Shown: piece by piece, positions 29,868 through 39,678 of the stretch
Layout: each line of letters opens with the position of its first letter
How positions within the stretch are numbered: the first letter of the stretch is position 1
DNA from: Bryobacterales bacterium
Lineage (GTDB): Bacteria > Acidobacteriota > Terriglobia > Bryobacterales > Bryobacteraceae
DNA length: 64,000 nucleotides
NCBI GenBank assembly: GCA_016713735.1
Contig: JADJOP010000005.1
Coordinates: 186,001-250,000 of the forward strand
Reading direction: 5' to 3'
The notes under the pieces: model-generated
Database searches by the model: none
Seen by the model: only the letters and a program-made list of their open reading frames with translations
Told to the model about the DNA's origin: nothing
Made by a program: the position numbers and the translations under genes

Positions 29868-32219
29868 TTACTCCCGCGTCATGAACTCGTCGAGATTCAG
29901 CAGCGCCCGCGCCGCCGCGTTCCACACCTTCTCCTCCGCCGCCCCGCCCGCCACCGCGTCGCGCCGCGCCTGGATAAATCGGAGGAATCGCTCCTGTTCC
30001 GTCTGCCGCGGCTCCCGCGCCAGCGCATACAGGTAGCCCAGCTTCAACCGCTCCGCATCCGTCGCCGCTTCCTTCCTCACCCGCGCCGAAAGCGCCGCCG
30101 CGAACTCCACATGCGCTTCATCGTTCAACAGCGTCAGCGCCTGCAGCGGCGTATTCGACCGCACCCGCCGCGTACACGAAACCGACCCGTCCGGCGCGTC
30201 AAACACAATCAACCCCGGATGCCCCGCCGACCGCTGGAAGTACGTGTACAGCCCGCGCCGGTAACGGTCCTCGCCCGTGGCCGTCGCCCACTCGCGCTTC
30301 ACCTGCGTCACCGAATTCGCCCCCGCCGGAATCGGCGGATACACGCTCGGCCCGCCCACCTTGGCCGCAAACAACCCGCTGGCCACCAGCGACGCATCGC
30401 GAATGATCTCCGCATCCAGCCGCAGCCGGTTCTGCCGCGCCAGCAGCCGGTTGTCCGGATCCACCGCCGCCGCGTCTTTGCGGTACTTCGACGCCTGCCG
30501 GTAGGTCGCCGACATCACAATCATCCGGTGCATCGCCTTCTGGCTCCATCCGCTTTGGACAAACTCCAGCGCCAGGTGATCGAGCAGTTCCGGGTGCGTC
30601 GGCTTATCACCCTGCGTCCCGAAATCATTCTCCGTGTCCACAATCCCGCGCCCGAAATAGCGCTGCCACAGCCGGTTCACCGTCACCCGCGCCGTCAGCG
30701 GATGATCCGGCCTCACCAGCCACTTCGCCAAATCCAGCCGCGTCGGCTTCTCCCCCGTCAGCGTCAACGGAGGCGTCAATCCCGCCGCCGGCACACCCGG
30801 CTCCACCGTCGCGCCCTTGCGCAGAAAATCACCGCCCAGGTGAATGTAGCTCTGCCTCGGCTCAGTCCGGTCGCGCATCACCAGCGCCCGCACCACCGGC
30901 GGCTTCTTCCGCCGCAGCGCCCCGGCCTCCTTGCGCATCGCCTTCAACTTCTCGTCTTTCTCGGCATCGCCCACAAACTGCCCGATGTAGATGTTGATCT
31001 TGTCCTCAAGATCCTTCACCTGCTCTTCCCACGCGTTGTACTTGGCGATCTGTTCTTCCGTCCCGATGTCGAGGAACGGCCGGTTGAAATACTTGCGATC
31101 AGCTTCTTTATCCACCTCATCCACGTTGTTCAGAAACGCGAACATCTGGTAATACTCGCGCTGGCTCACCGGATCGTACTTGTGGTCGTGGCACCGCGCG
31201 CACCCCAGCGTCAGCCCCAAAAACACAGCGCCGGTTGTATTCACCCTGTCCGCCACCGCCTCCACGCGATACTGCTCGAAATCGATGCCGCCCTCGTAAT
31301 TGCTCGGCGTGTTGCGATGAAAGCCCGTCGCAATGATCTGGTCCCGCGTCGCGTTCGGCAGCAAATCACCCGCGAACTGCTCAATCACAAACCGGTCAAA
31401 CGGCATGTCCGCGTTCATCGCCCGGATCACCCAATCGCGATACGGCCACATATCGCGCGGCGCATCGATCGTGTAGCCATCGCTATCGGCATACCGCGCC
31501 ATGTCCAACCAGTCCCGCGCCCAGCGTTCGCCATAATGCGGCGAAGCCAGCAACTGGTCCACCACGCGCTCATAGGCATCGGGCCGCGTGTCAGCCAAAA
31601 ATGCGTTCAACTCCTCCCGCGTCGGCGGCAAGCCAACCAGATCGAGACTCACCCGCCGCAGCAGCGTCGCCTTATCCGCCTCAGGCGAAGGCGCGAGATT
31701 CGCCGCTTCAATCTTCGCCAGCACCCACCGGTCAATCGCATTCCGCGCCCACTGCGCGTTCTTCACCTCCGGCAGCGGCGCCCGCTTCGGCGCTTGAAAC
31801 GCCCAGTGGTCCGCCCCCAGCCGCTTGGCCTTGCGATACTTCTCCGGCATCGCCATGCCGTCCTTCACCCACTTCTCCACCGCCGCAATCTTCGCCTCGT
31901 CCAGCTTCTTTCCCGGCGGCATCTTCACGTCGCCCTCGTGCCGCAAAGCTCTGACGAGCAGGCTCTTCTCCGGCGCCCCCGGTTCCACCACCGCGCCGCG
32001 ATTGCCGCCCTTCAATAGCGACTCCCGCGTCTCCACGGACAACCCGCTATTCACGTTTTTGTCGGTATGGCAGGCGTAGCAGTTCGTGCGCAGAATGGGG
32101 CGCACCGTCGATTCGTAGAACGCCTCTCCCGCGTCTGATCCGGCCGTTTGCGCGACGGCCTGGGCGAGCACAAGCCCAGTGCCCAGGCACACGATCCTCA
32201 GTGTGTGCATTTGCCACAA
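29868..32219 (-). CDS. PSCyt1-DUF1549-DUF1553 (PSD1) exported cytochrome-type protein
   Basis: This 783-residue protein has a signal peptide (MHTLRIVCLGTGLVLAQAVA region; a second ATG lies at 32210). PSCyt1 carries a haem motif NCYACHTDKN near residue 48. DUF1549 follows (ERWARDWLDMARYADSDGY) with a second CxxCH in LGCARCHDHKYDP near 340. The C-terminal DUF1553 has LDLAKWLVRPDHPLTARV and NRLWQRYFGRGIVDTENDFG. A coiled region separates the two halves. The family is common in Planctomycetes, Verrucomicrobia and Acidobacteria and always exported; polysaccharide breakdown or redox roles have been proposed. It is paired with the DUF1501 gene. Confidence 0.92.
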   Translation of the reverse strand: MWQMHTLRIVCLGTGLVLAQAVAQTAGSDAGEAFYESTVRPILRTNCYACHTDKNVNSGLSVETRESLLKGGNRGAVVEPGAPEKSLLVRALRHEGDVKMPPGKKLDEAKIAAVEKWVKDGMAMPEKYRKAKRLGADHWAFQAPKRAPLPEVKNAQWARNAIDRWVLAKIEAANLAPSPEADKATLLRRVSLDLVGLPPTREELNAFLADTRPDAYERVVDQLLASPHYGERWARDWLDMARYADSDGYTIDAPRDMWPYRDWVIRAMNADMPFDRFVIEQFAGDLLPNATRDQIIATGFHRNTPSNYEGGIDFEQYRVEAVADRVNTTGAVFLGLTLGCARCHDHKYDPVSQREYYQMFAFLNNVDEVDKEADRKYFNRPFLDIGTEEQIAKYNAWEEQVKDLEDKINIYIGQFVGDAEKDEKLKAMRKEAGALRRKKPPVVRALVMRDRTEPRQSYIHLGGDFLRKGATVEPGVPAAGLTPPLTLTGEKPTRLDLAKWLVRPDHPLTARVTVNRLWQRYFGRGIVDTENDFGTQGDKPTHPELLDHLALEFVQSGWSQKAMHRMIVMSATYRQASKYRKDAAAVDPDNRLLARQNRLRLDAEIIRDASLVASGLFAAKVGGPSVYPPIPAGANSVTQVKREWATATGEDRYRRGLYTYFQRSAGHPGLIVFDAPDGSVSCTRRVRSNTPLQALTLLNDEAHVEFAAALSARVRKEAATDAERLKLGYLYALAREPRQTEQERFLRFIQARRDAVAGGAAEEKVWNAAARALLNLDEFMTRE

Positions 32220-32291
32220 ATCATATCAGCAACCACACGCCGCGCGCCCGCCAACCCCGCCGCGCCCCCCCGCCGCCGCGTCCCTCGCCGC

Positions 32292-33308
32292 CTACCCGAT
32301 CTCGCTCAGCTTCACCGCCCGCTTCTCATCATGCGAACGCCGCGCCGCCATCCCCATCACCACCGGAATGCGCCCGTCCATCCCCGTCACCGCAGTCGCC
32401 GTGTCCTTCACCACCGCCTCCACAAACGCCCGCAGCTCATTCGCGAAGCTCTCCGTGTAGCGGTCCATGAAGAAGTTCAACGGCAAATCCCGCCGCACCT
32501 CCGTCGCCGTGCTCACCACCGCCTGGTTCGGATAGCAGTTCCCCGTCGCAATCGAGCCCTTGCTGCCGAGCACCTCCACGCGCTGGTCGTAGCCATACAC
32601 CGCCTTGCGGCTGTTGTCGATCGTCCCAATCGCGCCGTTGGCAAACCGCAGCGTCACCACCGCCGTATCCACATCGCCCGCCTCGCCAATGGCCGGATCC
32701 ACCATCACCGCCGCGGCCGTATAGACCTCCTCCACCTCGCAGCCCATCAGGAACCGCGCCATGTCGAAGTCGTGAATCGTCATGTCGAGAAACATCCCGC
32801 CCGACACCTTCACGTAACTGATCGGGGGCGGCCCCGGATCGCGGCTGATGATGTGCATCAACTGCGGCACGCCAATCTCCCCGCTCGCCACCGCTGCCTT
32901 CACCCGCGCGAAGTTCGCGTCAAACCGCCGGTTAAAGCCAATTTGCAGCTTCACCCCGGCCTTCTTCACCGCTGCCAGCGCCCGGTCGATCTTCTCCAGG
33001 CTATGGTCAATCGGCTTCTCGCAGAAGATATGCTTACCCGCCTCGGCCGCCTTCACCACAAGATCGGCATGCGTGTCCGTCGACGAGCAGATCAACACCG
33101 CTTCAATATCCGGCCGCGCCAGAATCTCCTCGGCGCTCGCCGCCACCGTCGGAATCCCGCACCGCGCCGCCACATCCTCGGCCGCCGCCCGGTTCACATC
33201 GGCAATCGCCAGCGGCGTCACCTCCGGCAGCCGGAACGCCAGCGTCTCGGCATGCACACGTCCAATGCGTCCGGCGCCGATGATCCCGGCGCCGAGTCTC
33301 TTCGTCAT
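32292..33308 (-). CDS. iolG: myo-Inositol 2-dehydrogenase
   Basis: This 338-residue Gfo/Idh/MocA protein oxidises myo-inositol to scyllo-inosose with NAD+. The NAD site is GAGIIGAGRIGRVHAETLAF, the EKP motif is KHIFCEKPIDHSLEKID, and the substrate-domain signature is GGMFLDMTIHDFDMARFLMG with the catalytic Asp-His pair. GFNRRFDANF is typical of IolG. It is the last gene of the inositol operon and starts 3 bases after the IolE-like gene stop. The operon context makes the assignment firm. Confidence 0.93.
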   Translation of the reverse strand: MTKRLGAGIIGAGRIGRVHAETLAFRLPEVTPLAIADVNRAAAEDVAARCGIPTVAASAEEILARPDIEAVLICSSTDTHADLVVKAAEAGKHIFCEKPIDHSLEKIDRALAAVKKAGVKLQIGFNRRFDANFARVKAAVASGEIGVPQLMHIISRDPGPPPISYVKVSGGMFLDMTIHDFDMARFLMGCEVEEVYTAAAVMVDPAIGEAGDVDTAVVTLRFANGAIGTIDNSRKAVYGYDQRVEVLGSKGSIATGNCYPNQAVVSTATEVRRDLPLNFFMDRYTESFANELRAFVEAVVKDTATAVTGMDGRIPVVMGMAARRSHDEKRAVKLSEIG

Positions 33309-33311
33309 CTC

Positions 33312-34248
33312 TTAGCTCCTTGTCCCCACCACGCTCGCTTCCAGCGAACGCAAATACTCCCGGTTCCGCCGCGCGCTCTTTCGGCGCGCCCATCCCCGGC
33401 AACACATCCTGCTCCACCAGCGCATAGCCCTCATAGCCGCGCTCATCCAACCACCGCAGCACGCCGCCGAAATCCACACAGCCCTTGCCCAATTCGCAAA
33501 ACACGCCGTGCTTGAGCGAGGTGAAGTAATCCCACCCCTCCGCCCTCGACCGCCGCGCCACCTCCGGCTCGCAGTCCTTCAAATGCACATACCAAACCCG
33601 CTCGGCAAACCGCCGCAACGCGCCCACCACGTCCACATCCTGCGCGCCAAAGCAGTAGTGCCCCGTATCGAACACCAGCCCGATCACCGACGCATCCGTC
33701 AGATCGAGAAACGTCGCAATCTCACCCGGCGTCTCCACGTAGCCCGCGCAGTGATGATGAAACACCGTCCGCAGACCCGTCTCCCCATGCACCGCCCGCG
33801 CCACTTCATTCGCCCCCGCCGCAAACGTCTTCCACTCCGCCGCGCTCAAACCCATCGCCGCCGTCACCCGGCCCGCATTCCGCGTCCGCTCGGCCACCGT
33901 GCCATTGTTATCGGCCAGCACCAGGTAAGGCAGCGGCTCCGTCGCCACGGCCTTCAATAGCCGCGCCGTCTTGACAGCGTTTGCAACGCCAGACGCATGT
34001 GCGCTCGCCTCCTTCAACGCAACCGGAACGAACGCCCCCAGCATCACCAGCGCGCGCTTGCTCAACTCCGCCCGCAGCGCCTCCGGCTCTGAAGGCATAT
34101 AGCCCCAATCGCCCAACTCCGTGCCCGTGTAGCCCGTCTCGGCCAGCTCATCGAGCATCTGGGCAAAGCCAATCTGCTCGCCCTTCGCATCTTCAAATTC
34201 CAACGTGCCCCACGAACACGGGGCGTTTCCAAACCGGAATCCCGGCAT
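33312..34248 (-). CDS. iolE: Inosose dehydratase-like TIM barrel protein (one frameshift near the end)
   Basis: The protein begins MPGFRFGNAPCSWGTLEFED and carries GYTGTELGDWGYMPSEPEAL, VFHHHCAGYVETPGE, LVFDTGHYCFGAQD and YVHLKDCEPEVA, all typical of the IolE/xylose-isomerase-like family. The frame breaks near 33388 in a CG repeat; with two bases restored the protein ends in ARRNREYLRSLEASVV and stops at 33312, 3 bases before iolG. Without that the frame would run 200 bases into iolG. In the pathway it dehydrates scyllo-inosose to the trione intermediate; an inosose isomerase role is an alternative. Confidence 0.82.
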
Positions 34249-34286
34249 CGAACGTCACCTTTCCGCGGCCCACGCCGCACCACCCA

Positions 34287-35759
34287 CTAAAACTTCCGGC
34301 TCCAGTCCCTCGGCCACCGCTCCACCACCACCTTCGTCTGCGTGTAAAACTCCACGCCGTGGTGCGACTGCGCATGCAGATCGCCAAAGAAACTCTCGCC
34401 CCAACCGCTAAACGGAAAATACGCCATCGGCGCCGCCACACCCACGTTGATGCCCACGTTGCCCGCGTTCACCTCGTAGCGGAACCGCCGCGCACTCGCG
34501 CCATCGCTCGTGAAAATGCACGCCATGTTGCCATACGCGCGCTCATTCACCAGCGCAATCGCTTCGTCCATCGTCTGCGCGTGCATCAAACTCAACACCG
34601 GCCCGAAAATCTCCGTCCGCGCAATCTCACCCGCCGGCGGCACATTGTCCAGAATCGTCGGGAACACGAAGAACCCGTCCTCGCACCCCGACACCTTCCG
34701 CCCGCGCCCATCCACCATCAACGACGCGCCTTCTTCCACGCCCTTCCCAATCAACCCTTCGATCCGCGCCTTGCTCTCGGCCGAAATCACCGGTCCCATC
34801 TCCACGCTGCTCTCCAACCCGTAGCCCACCTTGCGCGTCCGCGCAATCTCGGCCATCCGCTCGCTCACTTCCTTCCGCGCCCCGCCTACCGGAATCGCCA
34901 CCGACGCCGCCAGGCAACGCTGCCCCGCGCAGCCAAACGCCGAATCGGCCAGGATCTTCGTCGTCATCTCCATATCGGCGTCCGGCATGATCACCACCGG
35001 ATTCTTCGCCCCGCCCTGACACTGCGCCCGCTTGCCATTCGCCGACGCCCGCGAGTAGATATACCGCGCCGTCGCCGTCGATCCCACAAAGCTCACCGCC
35101 TTGATCTCCGGATGATCCAGAATCGCGTTCACCGTCTCGCGCCCGCCGTTCACCAACTGCACCACGCCCTTCGGAAAGCCCGCCTTCTCGATCAGCGCAA
35201 ACAGCTTCGCCGACGTCATCGGCACCCGCTCCGACGGCTTCAGTAAAAAGCAATTCCCCGTCGCCACGCCATACGGTAAAAACCAAAACGGAATCATCCC
35301 CGGAAAGTTGAACGGCGTGATCGCCGCCACCACGCCCAGCGGCTGCCGGATCATGTGCTCATCAATCCCCGGCGCGATGTCTTCGTTGTTCACGCCCTGC
35401 ATCAACGACGGAATCCCGCAGGCCACCTCCACGTTCTCAATCGCCCGCCGCATCTCGCCGACGCTCTCGTTGTACGTCTTGCCGCACTCCTCCGTAATCG
35501 TCCGCGCGATCGCGTCGAGGTTCTCCTCCATCAACATCTTCAGCTTGAACAACGGTTGAATCCGTTCGCCCGCCGGCGTCCGCCGCCACTCGCGAAACGC
35601 CGCCGCCCCCGCCTTCGCCGCCGCATCCACCGCCTCGGCCGGCGACAACGGAGCCTCCGCCAACACGCGCGCCGTCGCTGGATTCAGCACATCCACACAC
35701 GCCGCCGCGCCCGCATCCCGCCAGCCGCCGTCGATGAAATTCTGCAACCGTTCCGCCAT
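34287..35759 (-). CDS. iolA: Methylmalonate-semialdehyde dehydrogenase (CoA-acylating)
   Basis: The ATG at 35759 (MAERLQNFIDGGWRDAGAAA) has GGAGA 8 bases upstream; the open frame extends to 35945 but that part is Arg-rich non-coding translation. The product (490 residues) is an ALDH with MmsA features: VAAITPFNFPGMIPFWFLPY, SFVGSTATARYIYSRA, the KNPVVIMPDADM stretch and the catalytic Cys in FGCAGQRCLA. The final IolA step converts malonate semialdehyde with CoA to acetyl-CoA and CO2. The same enzyme type serves valine catabolism, which links it to the VOR cluster in principle. It lies 37 bases after iolD. Confidence 0.93.
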   Translation of the reverse strand: MAERLQNFIDGGWRDAGAAACVDVLNPATARVLAEAPLSPAEAVDAAAKAGAAAFREWRRTPAGERIQPLFKLKMLMEENLDAIARTITEECGKTYNESVGEMRRAIENVEVACGIPSLMQGVNNEDIAPGIDEHMIRQPLGVVAAITPFNFPGMIPFWFLPYGVATGNCFLLKPSERVPMTSAKLFALIEKAGFPKGVVQLVNGGRETVNAILDHPEIKAVSFVGSTATARYIYSRASANGKRAQCQGGAKNPVVIMPDADMEMTTKILADSAFGCAGQRCLAASVAIPVGGARKEVSERMAEIARTRKVGYGLESSVEMGPVISAESKARIEGLIGKGVEEGASLMVDGRGRKVSGCEDGFFVFPTILDNVPPAGEIARTEIFGPVLSLMHAQTMDEAIALVNERAYGNMACIFTSDGASARRFRYEVNAGNVGINVGVAAPMAYFPFSGWGESFFGDLHAQSHHGVEFYTQTKVVVERWPRDWSRKF

Positions 35760-35796
35760 CTCTGCTTCTCCTGTCTCCTCAGCCTCGCAGCCCACC

Positions 35797-37659
35797 TTAC
35801 AGGTGATACCGCTCCTTCTTCCGCGCCTCTTCATACGCCGCGCGCGCCGCACGCACGCTCTCCGACTCCGACACCTCGGCCACCGCCACATCCCACCACG
35901 ACTCGTAGCCCGGCACCTTCGCGCTCGTGTCCGTCTCCACCACAATCACCGTCGTCCGCGCATTCGACTTCGCCGTCTCCAGCGCCGCCTTCAACTCCGC
36001 CAGCGTCGCCACCGGAATCGCCTCCGCCCCCAAACTCCGCGCATTGGCCGCAAAGTCCACCTTCAACACATCACCATCCAGCAGGCCCGACTGCGCGCTC
36101 CGGTGCCGGTAGCTCGTCCCAAACCCCTCCTGCCCCAGCGACCGGCTCAGCCCGCCAATGCTCGCGAAGCCGTGGTTGTCCACCAGCACGATGATGATCT
36201 TCACGCCCTCCTGCACCGACGTCACAATCTCGCTCGGCATCATCAGGTACGTCCCATCGCCGAGAAACACAAACACCTCGCGCGTCGGATCGGCCAGCTT
36301 CGCCCCCATTGCCCCCGGGATCTCATAGCCCATGCACGAATACCCGTACTCCATGTGGTACCCGTTCGGCGTCCGCGTCCGCCACAGCTTGTGCAAATCG
36401 CCCGGATGGCTCCCCGCCGCCGACAGCAAAATATCGCGCGGCCCCGAAGCCTCCCACATCGCCCCGATCACCTCGCTCTGTGCCGGCTTGGGTGTGTGGC
36501 CCAAATGAAACAGCCGCTCCACCTCGTTGTCCCACTCGCGATGCAGCGCCGCCGCTTCGTTCGCATACGCCTCCGGCACCGTGTAATCCCGCAACGCCGC
36601 CGCCAGCTTCTCCAACGCCACCCGCGCATCGCACACCAGCGGCACCGCGCCCACCTTGTAGGCGTCAAACTCCGCCGTGTTGATGTTCACGAACTTCACA
36701 TCTGGGTTCTGAAACGCAGTCATCGACGCCGTCGTGAAATCCGAATACCGCGTCCCCACGCCGATAATCAAATCCGCCTCGCGCGCCAACCGGTTCGCCG
36801 CCAGCGTCCCCGTCGCCCCCACCGCGCCCATGCACTGCGCATGGTCGTAGGGCAGGGAACCCTTGCCCGCCTGCGTCTCACACTCCGCAATCCCCGTCTG
36901 CGCGCAAAACGCCGCCAGCGCCTCCGACGCCTCGCTAAACAACACACCGCCGCCCGCCACAATCAGCGGCTTCTTGCTCCCGCGAATCGCCGCCACCGCG
37001 CGCCCAAACGACTCGCCATCTGCCTCCGGCCGCCGGATCAACCACACCCGCTTCTCCCACAACTCCTCCGGAAAATCCCACGCCTCGGCCTGCACATCCT
37101 GCGGCATCGCCAGCGTCACCGCCCCGCAATCGGACGGCGACGTCAACACCCGCATCACCTCCGGCAGCGCCGTGATCAACTGCTCCGGCCTGTAAATCCG
37201 ATCCCAATACCGCGACACCGGCTTGAAGCAATCATTCACGCCAATGTCCTGCGTCGCGGGTGACTCCAACTGCTGCAACACCGGCGCCACATTCCTCCGC
37301 GCAAAGATATCGCCCGGCAACAGCAGCACCGGCAGCCGGTTGATCGTCGCCATCGCCGCGCCCGTGATCATGTTCGTCGCCCCCGGCCCAATCGACGACG
37401 TACACACGTACGTCTTCAGCCGGTTGCTCGTCTTCGCGAACGCCGCCGCCAGGTGCACCGACGACTGCTCGTTGCGCATCATCACATACGGAAAGTCCGG
37501 GTTCTGCTGCAGCGCCTGCCCGATGCCCGCCACATTCCCATGCCCGAAAATCCCCAGCACGCCGGCAAAGAACTTCGTCTCCCTGCCATCCCGCTCCACA
37601 TACTGGTTCTTCAAAAAGCCAATCAAGGCCTGCGCAACCGTGGCGCGACGTGTTCTCAC
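35797..37659 (-). CDS. iolD: 3D-(3,5/4)-trihydroxycyclohexane-1,2-dione acylhydrolase
   Basis: The start is a GTG at 37659 with AAGGAGG 6 bases before it; the longer frame to 37971 is a shadow over the next gene. At 620 residues it matches IolD length. It is a TPP enzyme: NVAGIGQALQQNPDF and MMRNEQSSVHLAAAFAKTSN (activating Glu), SSIGPGATNMITGAA, and a C-terminal TPP-Mg site GDGTYLMMPSEIVTSVQEG. It opens the cyclohexanedione ring to 5-deoxyglucuronate. It is in the middle of the operon, 16 bases from the Cgl0159-like gene. Confidence 0.93.
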   Translation of the reverse strand: MRTRRATVAQALIGFLKNQYVERDGRETKFFAGVLGIFGHGNVAGIGQALQQNPDFPYVMMRNEQSSVHLAAAFAKTSNRLKTYVCTSSIGPGATNMITGAAMATINRLPVLLLPGDIFARRNVAPVLQQLESPATQDIGVNDCFKPVSRYWDRIYRPEQLITALPEVMRVLTSPSDCGAVTLAMPQDVQAEAWDFPEELWEKRVWLIRRPEADGESFGRAVAAIRGSKKPLIVAGGGVLFSEASEALAAFCAQTGIAECETQAGKGSLPYDHAQCMGAVGATGTLAANRLAREADLIIGVGTRYSDFTTASMTAFQNPDVKFVNINTAEFDAYKVGAVPLVCDARVALEKLAAALRDYTVPEAYANEAAALHREWDNEVERLFHLGHTPKPAQSEVIGAMWEASGPRDILLSAAGSHPGDLHKLWRTRTPNGYHMEYGYSCMGYEIPGAMGAKLADPTREVFVFLGDGTYLMMPSEIVTSVQEGVKIIIVLVDNHGFASIGGLSRSLGQEGFGTSYRHRSAQSGLLDGDVLKVDFAANARSLGAEAIPVATLAELKAALETAKSNARTTVIVVETDTSAKVPGYESWWDVAVAEVSESESVRAARAAYEEARKKERYHL

Positions 37660-37675
37660 CGTGAACCTCCTTGCC

Positions 37676-38698
37676 TCATCCCGCAAACACCCTCGACAAC
37701 CGGTCCATCTCCCGCCCCCTCGCCGCCGCCATCGACTCCAGCGCCTTCTCCACCGTCCACCCTTCGTGCACAATGCCGCCCGCGCCCTCAGCCATCGCCA
37801 GCGGATCCTCCGCGCCCGGATACAACACGTTCCGTCCCACCAGCGCCCCGCGCACACTCGGCCCCGCCTGCATCGCCGCGCCCAACTGCCGCAGGAACGG
37901 CGACGGATCGCCCGCCGACTCCCCGCCCAACAAAAGAATCGGAAGCGTCGTCGCATTCGCCACCGTCTCATAGCCCTCGCAATACGGCAGCTTCAACCAC
38001 ATCAGCCGGCTTGAATCCCCCAGCGCCGACGCCACGCCCGCCAGCTTTGCCAGAGCCTCCTTCGTCTTCACCACCACGTAGCCCTTCTCCGTCTTCGTCA
38101 CCGGCAGCGGCTCCAGAAACGTCGGCAACCCCAGCGCATTTGCCTCCGTCACCGCCTTCGCGCAATCGAGCATCGTCTTCAACGACCCCGCCTCGCCATC
38201 CTCCACCCGCAGCAACAGCTTTGTTCCATCCAGCCGCCACGCCGCGCACGCAGCCGAGGTCGGACCCGTCACCGGATCGTCCATCTCCCAGCACGCCCCC
38301 GCCAGCCCGCCGCGGTTCAAACTCCCCAGCAGCACCTTGCCATCCAACAACGGCGCCGCCCCGCGCTCCTTCAGCAACCCGTCCACCGTCAACAGGTCTT
38401 CCAGAATGTCCATCGTCGCCATCACGCCATCCACGCGCTCGCTCAACAGCACGCGCAGAATCCGCGCCAGGTAATCGCGCCGGTCGGCCATGGCCAGCCC
38501 GTCATCGCCCACCTTCGTCACCCGCCGCGCCGGATGATCCGCCGCCAGGATGTTCAACTTCCCATCCGGCGCCATCTTCGTCCGCTTCACCCGCGCCTGC
38601 GCCGCGCGCCAGCTATACTCCGCGTCATTCACCCGCACATCGGTCAACCGCGCAAGCAACGAATCAGGAAGAAACTCTCTGCTGATAAACATGGTCAC
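37676..38698 (-). CDS. Cgl0159-like (beta/alpha)8 protein, probable inositol-pathway aldolase
   Basis: This 340-residue protein contains LNILAADHPARRVTKVGDDG, DGVMATMDILEDLLTVDGLL, KLLLRVEDGEAGSLKTMLDC, PLPVTKTEKGYVVVKTKEAL and MWLKLPYCEGYE, where the Lys in a late strand could form a Schiff base. I recognise it as the Cgl0159-type DeoC/LacD-like barrel found in iol clusters. No iolJ is present in the operon, so this gene probably supplies the 5-dehydro-2-deoxyphosphogluconate aldolase step after IolC. That role is inferred from position and fold. Confidence 0.82.
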   Translation of the reverse strand: MTMFISREFLPDSLLARLTDVRVNDAEYSWRAAQARVKRTKMAPDGKLNILAADHPARRVTKVGDDGLAMADRRDYLARILRVLLSERVDGVMATMDILEDLLTVDGLLKERGAAPLLDGKVLLGSLNRGGLAGACWEMDDPVTGPTSAACAAWRLDGTKLLLRVEDGEAGSLKTMLDCAKAVTEANALGLPTFLEPLPVTKTEKGYVVVKTKEALAKLAGVASALGDSSRLMWLKLPYCEGYETVANATTLPILLLGGESAGDPSPFLRQLGAAMQAGPSVRGALVGRNVLYPGAEDPLAMAEGAGGIVHEGWTVEKALESMAAARGREMDRLSRVFAG

Positions 38699-38716
38699 TA
38701 TCCTAAACCGGCTGGC

Positions 38717-39655
38717 CTAAACCGCCTGCCGCCGCAGCAATTCCTCCACTTCTGGAAGCGTCGGCATCGCCTCCGAACAACTCAACCGGCTCACCACGAT
38801 CGCCGCCGACGCATTCCCATAGCGCAAGCAATCCCGCAATCCCAACCCGCGCAGCATCGCCGCCAGAAATCCCGACGCAAACCCATCGCCCGCCCCAATC
38901 GTGCTCAACACCTCCACCTTGCACGGCGGCTCAAACACCGGCTCGCCCTCGGTCCACACACACGTCCCTTCATCGCCCAACTTCGACACCAGCATCGGCA
39001 CCTTCGCCTTCAGCAGCTTCGCCCGCGCGGCATCGAGATCGTCCAACCCCGCCACCAACTTCAACTCCAACTGGTTCCCGATCAGCACATCGATAAACGG
39101 CAGCGCCAGCCGCACCGCCAGCCCCGCCTCTTCCGGACTCGCCCACGACATCGCCCGGAAATCCACATCGAACACTACCTTCAACCCCGCCTCTTTCGCC
39201 CGCTCCAGCGCCTTGTACGTGCTCTCCCGCGACGGCGAGGCGCACAGCGACGTCCCGTTCGTGATGAACATCCGCCCCGTGTTCACATAGTCCAAATCCG
39301 CCGCCGTCGCCCGCAGCATCACATCCACCGGATCATGCCGGTAGAACACCTGCGGAAAATGGTCCGGCGGCGTAATCTCCGTAATCGCCAGCGACGGCAA
39401 ATATCCCGCCACCCGCTGCACATGCCCCGTGTCCACCTTTTCCTGTTGCAGGAAGTCCACCAGGTAATCGCTCAGGCTGTCCGTGCCCAGGCTCGCAATC
39501 ATGCCCACCTGCGCGCCCTGCCGCGCCAACCCCACCGCCATGTTCGCGCTCGATCCGCCTAAATACCGCGAAAAGGTGCGCACCTGCTTCAGCGGCACAT
39601 TCGGTTCTTCCGAATACAGGTCATAGCCAATCCGGCCCAAAATAATCGCGTCCAT
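38717..39655 (-). CDS. iolC: 5-Dehydro-2-deoxygluconokinase
   Basis: The ATG at 39655 (MDAIILGRIGYDLYSEEPNV) is preceded by GGGAG; an ATG at 39730 would extend into iolB. It is a 312-residue PfkB-family kinase with the N-terminal signature YLGGSSANMAVGLARQGAQV and the C-terminal ATP/anion-hole motif STIGAGDGFASGFLAAML holding the catalytic Asp. It phosphorylates 5-dehydro-2-deoxygluconate made by IolB. It lies in the operon between iolB and the aldolase-like gene. Confidence 0.92.
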   Translation of the reverse strand: MDAIILGRIGYDLYSEEPNVPLKQVRTFSRYLGGSSANMAVGLARQGAQVGMIASLGTDSLSDYLVDFLQQEKVDTGHVQRVAGYLPSLAITEITPPDHFPQVFYRHDPVDVMLRATAADLDYVNTGRMFITNGTSLCASPSRESTYKALERAKEAGLKVVFDVDFRAMSWASPEEAGLAVRLALPFIDVLIGNQLELKLVAGLDDLDAARAKLLKAKVPMLVSKLGDEGTCVWTEGEPVFEPPCKVEVLSTIGAGDGFASGFLAAMLRGLGLRDCLRYGNASAAIVVSRLSCSEAMPTLPEVEELLRRQAV

Positions 39656-39678
39656 CGTCGTCTCCCTCGTCGGCACAC

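Noticed and set aside
35760..35945. Upstream extension of the IolA frame
   Set aside because: Arg-rich, unlike the family, and it lies in the iolD 3' end; the ATG at 35759 has a ribosome site.
37660..37971. Upstream extension of the IolD frame
   Set aside because: Arg/Trp-rich translation over the Cgl0159-like gene; GTG at 37659 has AAGGAGG.
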